NCBI GenBank assembly: GCA_003662985.1
Contig: QMZD01000071.1
Coordinates: 1 to 7,878 of the forward strand
DNA: 7,878 nucleotides
Direction of reading: 5' to 3'
DNA from: Archaeoglobales archaeon
GTDB taxonomy: Archaea; Halobacteriota; Archaeoglobi; Archaeoglobales; Archaeoglobaceae
Each line of letters opens with the position of its first letter. Position 1 is the first letter of the stretch. Below are positions 5,152-7,878 of this stretch, piece by piece. Both the position numbers and the translations under genes were made by a program. Under the pieces are notes generated by a model. It did no database searches and was not told where the DNA came from. It saw only the letters and a program-made list of their open reading frames with translations.

Positions 5152-6465
5152 ATGGAGATTCCGAAGGTAACATACAAAAGGTTTGAGGATCCAGAAGCGA
5201 ATCCCGACGCTTTGCCTGAGGGGATAAGCGAGGATTACATAATCGCAACCTACTACATGTCCTTTCCCAAGATGCTGAACATCTCGGATATCTCACAGAT
5301 AATGGCAATCGAGCAAAGCACCGGTACATGGATTCCTGTGCCTGGCGAGTCACCGGAAGTGAGAAAGAAGCATGTTGCAAAGGTTATTGGAATATACGAA
5401 ACCCCTGACTATGAATTTTTAATTCCAGATGAGGTCAGGTGGAGAAACTACATCGTGCAGATTGCCTTTCCCTACGATAACATAGGCAGCACGCTTTCAA
5501 TGCTGTTCACGGCAGTAATAGGGAACATTTCGATGGCAGGAAAGGTCAAGCTTCTCGACCTTAAATTCCCCAAGAAGTACGTTGATGGGTTTAAAGGACC
5601 TAAATTCGGAATTGAGGGAGTTAGAAAGGTTCTTGGGGTTAAGGATAGGCCCCTTCTGAACAATATGATTAAGCCATGCACGGGCTTCCCTCCAGAACTT
5701 GGAGCCCAGCTCACCTATGAAGTGGCTAGAGGTGGAGTCGACATCGTCAAGGACGATGAACTTCTCGGAAATAGACCTTTCAATTTAGTTGAAGAGAGGG
5801 TCGTGAAATACATGGAGGCTATAGATAGGGCAAACGAGGAAAAAGGTGAGAAGACGCTTTATGCTGTAAGCATATCCGATGATATCCCACAGATTTTCGA
5901 GAATGCCGATAAAGCTATAGAGCTCGGAGCAAACTGCATCCTTGTGAACTATCTTGCCACCGGCTTGCCCGTTCTAAGAAAGCTTGCCGAAGATCCGAGC
6001 ATCAAGGTTCCGATAATGGCACATATGGATTGCGCTGGAATTTACTACGAGTCCCACTATTCAGGCGTTAGATCCGATCTCATCTTAGGAAAGCTTCCTA
6101 GGCTTGCTGGGGCAGATATAGTCGTTTATCCTGCCCCTTACGGAAAGGCTTTCTTCCCAGAGGAGAAGTATCTTGCAGTTGCAAAGGCGTTAACCTATCC
6201 ATTCTATGACATCAAACCTATCTTCCCGATGCCCTCAGGAGGTATAGTTCCATCGATAGTTCCAAAGCTTTTCAAGACTTTAGGAAAGGATTTCGTTGTT
6301 GCAGCAGGTGGTGGAATCCATGCTCATCCCGATGGCCCAGCAGCTGGAGCCAGAGCCTTTAGAGCTGCAATCGAGGCTGCAATGGAAGGAATTGACCTCA
6401 AGGCTTACGCAGAGACTAAGAACGTTCCCGAACTCGAGAGAGCTTTGAAGATGGAGACCAAATGA
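5152..6465 (+). CDS. RuBisCO-like protein (form IV), probably not a carboxylase
   Basis: This 437-residue protein aligns along its whole length with the RuBisCO large subunit (N-terminal alpha/beta domain, then TIM barrel). Compared by eye with the spinach enzyme, these are kept: E60, T65 and W66 (here E54, T59, W60), N123 (N125), K175 (K174), the carbamylated lysine and metal ligands K201/D203/E204 (K200, D202, E203 in KDDE), H294 (H291), K334 (K332), S379-G381 (S362-G364) and the P-site glycines (386-388). These are lost: K177 becomes C176, R295 becomes M292, H298 becomes A295, H327 becomes V325 and L335 becomes A333. It can probably bind metal and enolise a sugar-phosphate-type substrate but should not fix CO2. 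Related RLPs act as enolases or isomerases in methionine salvage and in sugar-acid pathways. The best match from memory is the Archaeoglobus fulgidus RLP, of undetermined function. GGAGGT six bases upstream supports the start. It follows the oxidoreductase and precedes CooT and GAPDH. Confidence 0.93.
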   Translation: MEIPKVTYKRFEDPEANPDALPEGISEDYIIATYYMSFPKMLNISDISQIMAIEQSTGTWIPVPGESPEVRKKHVAKVIGIYETPDYEFLIPDEVRWRNYIVQIAFPYDNIGSTLSMLFTAVIGNISMAGKVKLLDLKFPKKYVDGFKGPKFGIEGVRKVLGVKDRPLLNNMIKPCTGFPPELGAQLTYEVARGGVDIVKDDELLGNRPFNLVEERVVKYMEAIDRANEEKGEKTLYAVSISDDIPQIFENADKAIELGANCILVNYLATGLPVLRKLAEDPSIKVPIMAHMDCAGIYYESHYSGVRSDLILGKLPRLAGADIVVYPAPYGKAFFPEEKYLAVAKALTYPFYDIKPIFPMPSGGIVPSIVPKLFKTLGKDFVVAAGGGIHAHPDGPAAGARAFRAAIEAAMEGIDLKAYAETKNVPELERALKMETK

Positions 6466-6492
6466 TGATCATGATTAAAAATTAAGTTAGTC

Positions 6493-6511
6493 GAAAAGTT
6501 TTTTACTTTTC
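6493..6511 (+). terminator. Possible T-rich terminator/hairpin after the RLP gene
   Basis: GAAAAGT (6493-6499) and ACTTTTC (6505-6511) form a perfect 7-bp stem around a TTTTT loop, 28 bases after the RLP stop. The T6 run followed by a second T4 run suits archaeal T-dependent termination. Because CooT starts only 26 bases later, it may instead be a partial terminator or an mRNA processing site within the operon. An AT-rich ATTAAAAATTAAG at 6474-6486 could serve as a TATA box for CooT-gap. Confidence 0.4.
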
Positions 6512-6536
6512 AGATAAAGGCTGAATTGGTGGTAAA

Positions 6537-6722
6537 ATGTGTGAGTCAAAGGTGGTAACTATAAGGAATGGTGAAGAGGTTGTTTTGATGGAGGATGTTA
6601 TTAGGATTGAGGTTGAAGGGGATAAGCTTAAGCTATTCGGGTTGCTTGGAGAGAGTTCTGAAATCAAAGGCAGAATTTCCGTCATGGACATGAAAACTCA
6701 TAAAATATTGGTGGAGGAATGA
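6537..6722 (+). CDS. CooT-family small protein (probable nickel-binding)
   Basis: This 61-residue protein fits the CooT family: it starts Met-Cys, then has the pattern xxKVV...NGEEVVLMEDVIRIEVEGDKLKL, a short acidic middle, a KGRISVMDMKTHKILVEE end, and little else. In Rhodospirillum rubrum, CooT is a nickel-binding dimer that helps mature carbon monoxide dehydrogenase, with Cys2 as metal ligand. Cys2 is present here and is the only cysteine. No CODH gene is visible in the window, so the nickel link is family knowledge and not shown locally. GGTGGT lies just before the ATG. The stop at 6720-6722 is two bases before the favoured GAPDH start, so the two genes are tightly coupled. Such archaeal paralogues are often annotated as predicted RNA-binding proteins, and the true role may differ from that of CooT itself. 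Confidence 0.8.
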   Translation: MCESKVVTIRNGEEVVLMEDVIRIEVEGDKLKLFGLLGESSEIKGRISVMDMKTHKILVEE

Positions 6723-6724
6723 AA

Positions 6725-7741
6725 ATGGCAAAGGTAAAAATAGCAATAAATGGATACGGAACAATAGGGAAGAGGGTCGCCGATGCTATAAACATGCAGC
6801 CGGACATGGAGGTTGCAGGAGTCACAAAAACAAAACCCGACTTCGATGCAAAGATGGCAGTAAAAAAGGGATACAAACTTTATGCGGCAATTCCAGATAG
6901 AGTAAAGGTTTTTGAGGGAGCTGGAATTCCTATAGGTGGCACAATCGAGGATTTGCTCCAAGATGTCGACCTCGTTGTCGATTGTTCACCAAATAAAGTT
7001 GGGGCACAGAACAAACCCCTTTACGAAAAAGTTGGAGTTAAAGCTATTTTCCAAGGAGGAGAGAAGAAAGATGTGGCTGAAGTCTCCTTCAACGCGATAG
7101 CGAACTTTGAGAAGGCTGTTGGAAAGCAGTTCGTCAGAGTTGTGAGTTGTAACACAACAGGGCTGACGAGGCTGATTTACACGATCAAAAAGAACTATCC
7201 GATCAAAAAGGTAAGAGCCACGATGATCAGGAGGGTTGTGGATCCAAAGGAGGATAAAAAAGGCTTAGTCAATGGAATCGAACCCAATCCAATAAAGCTG
7301 CCTTCCCATCACGGCCCGGATGTTCAATCCGTGCTGCCTGACGTAAACATAATCACAACAGCATTTAAGGTTCCGACTACACTCATGCATGTCCATTCCG
7401 TTTCAATAGAATTTCAGAATTCAGTTAGTGAAGATGATGTGTTGAGGGCGTTATCAGAGGAGCCAAGAATTATGCTGATTAATTCAGCCGACGGATTTAC
7501 ATCAACTACGAGGATCATCGAATTTGCAAGGGAGCTTAGACTTCGCTATGATCTCTATGAGAACGCGGTATGGGCAGATTCAATCGGTATCGTCGATGGA
7601 GAACTTTACGTAACTCAAGCAATAAACCAGGAATCAATCGTTGTTCCTGAGAACATTGACGCTATTAGGGCGATGCTTGAGCTCAAAGACAAGGGTGAAA
7701 GCATAAAGGAGACGAACAAGAACCTTAAAATTGGAGTTTGA
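6725..7741 (+). CDS. gap: Glyceraldehyde-3-phosphate dehydrogenase, archaeal type II
   Basis: This 338-residue enzyme converts glyceraldehyde 3-phosphate to 1,3-bisphosphoglycerate or the reverse; in many archaea it works mainly in gluconeogenesis. The nucleotide-binding NGYGTIG is at 9-15. TKT (34-36) takes the place of the bacterial Asp and is usual in archaeal enzymes that accept NADP. The catalytic cysteine is C142 in the SCNTTGLTR block. Further family blocks are a SHHGPDVQSVLPDVNI stretch (194-209) and MHVHSVSIEF (221-230). Length is typical. I chose ATG 6725 over ATG 6719 because GGAGG (6713-6717) is seven bases from the former but only one from the latter. CooT ends two bases upstream. 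The RLP and the oxidoreductase lie further upstream, suggesting that their product may enter the triose phosphate pool, but this is inference. Confidence 0.95.
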   Translation: MAKVKIAINGYGTIGKRVADAINMQPDMEVAGVTKTKPDFDAKMAVKKGYKLYAAIPDRVKVFEGAGIPIGGTIEDLLQDVDLVVDCSPNKVGAQNKPLYEKVGVKAIFQGGEKKDVAEVSFNAIANFEKAVGKQFVRVVSCNTTGLTRLIYTIKKNYPIKKVRATMIRRVVDPKEDKKGLVNGIEPNPIKLPSHHGPDVQSVLPDVNIITTAFKVPTTLMHVHSVSIEFQNSVSEDDVLRALSEEPRIMLINSADGFTSTTRIIEFARELRLRYDLYENAVWADSIGIVDGELYVTQAINQESIVVPENIDAIRAMLELKDKGESIKETNKNLKIGV

Positions 7742-7771
7742 TTAATTTAATTTAATAGGGTCCTTACCAAA

Positions 7772-7878
7772 TCACATCTCAGCCAACCTTTGTAACTCCT
7801 TCTTTTCTCTAAAGCCCATAGCAACAACCACGCCAACCAGAAGGACATTCAGAGCTGCAAATTTTAACACAGATCTCC
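7772..7878 (-). CDS. C-terminal end of a membrane protein (cut by window edge)
   Basis: On the minus strand an open frame enters from the right edge and stops with TGA at 7772-7774, leaving 34 residues. It reads a hydrophobic helix (LKFAALNVLLVGVVVAMGF) followed by a charged tail REKKELQRLAEM. This looks like the last transmembrane helix of a small membrane protein with a cytoplasmic tail, going by the positive residues after it. It is convergent with gap, with 30 AT-rich bases between the two stops. The family cannot be named from so little, and no frame competes strongly on the other strand. Confidence 0.55.
   Translation of the reverse strand, partial: RSVLKFAALNVLLVGVVVAMGFREKKELQRLAEM

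Noticed and set aside
5152..6465. Calling this gene a true form III RuBisCO carboxylase
   Set aside because: At least five residues needed for RuBP binding and catalysis are replaced in an ungapped comparison around the key loops, so a RuBisCO-like protein is the safer call.
6719..6724. ATG 6719 as the GAPDH start (4-base overlap with CooT)
   Set aside because: The Shine-Dalgarno GGAGG is only one base away from it but seven bases from ATG 6725, and archaeal GAPDHs usually begin with the M-x-x-V-x-I/V pattern given by the latter.
6682..6961. Two minus-strand frames across the CooT-gap junction
   Set aside because: Both are antisense to conserved CooT and GAPDH sequence and show no family features; the Cys/Phe richness comes from the opposite strand's codons.

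Overview
The window looks archaeal and most likely comes from the Archaeoglobales or a close euryarchaeal relative. Evidence includes an archaeal-type translation factor (aIF2-beta), an archaeal Nob1, a type II (archaeal) GAPDH, a PyrE-like/GfcR regulator and DUF424. TATA-like boxes sit about 26 bases upstream of start codons, some mRNAs look leaderless, and Shine-Dalgarno sites are purine-rich. The presence of a RuBisCO-like protein resembling the Archaeoglobus type is my reason for suggesting that order; this is inference from memory of the families, not a search.

Layout. At 1-1454 three genes lie on the minus strand: nob1 (rRNA maturation nuclease), then a PyrE-like HTH/phosphoribosyltransferase regulator, then the start of a family 2 glycosyltransferase that runs off the left edge. 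A 33-base divergent gap follows. On the plus strand come a DUF123 (GIY-YIG-like) gene, aIF2-beta and DUF424, which form a probable translation-linked operon. A pyrimidine-rich, repeat-bearing intergenic stretch (2773-2959) precedes a leaderless PPP-family Ser/Thr protein phosphatase. A short intergenic region with an 11-bp direct repeat precedes the second operon.

The second operon (3873-7741) is the metabolic part: a saccharopine-dehydrogenase-like oxidoreductase of unknown substrate, a RuBisCO-like protein (RLP), a 61-residue CooT-family nickel-binding-type protein, and glyceraldehyde-3-phosphate dehydrogenase. The RLP keeps the carbamylated lysine and metal ligands but has lost several residues needed for CO2 fixation. 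It is therefore probably an enolase/isomerase-type enzyme acting on a sugar phosphate. At the right edge a minus-strand gene ends, showing only a membrane helix and a charged C-terminal tail.

The most interesting part is the oxidoreductase-RLP-CooT-GAPDH cluster, a candidate uncharacterised carbon-metabolism module. Next come the non-coding structures: a tandem octamer array, a G-quadruplex-capable tract, a duplicated Shine-Dalgarno and a promoter-proximal direct repeat. I saw no rRNA, tRNA, CRISPR array, insertion sequence or phage gene. There is no gene-free stretch longer than 300 bases.
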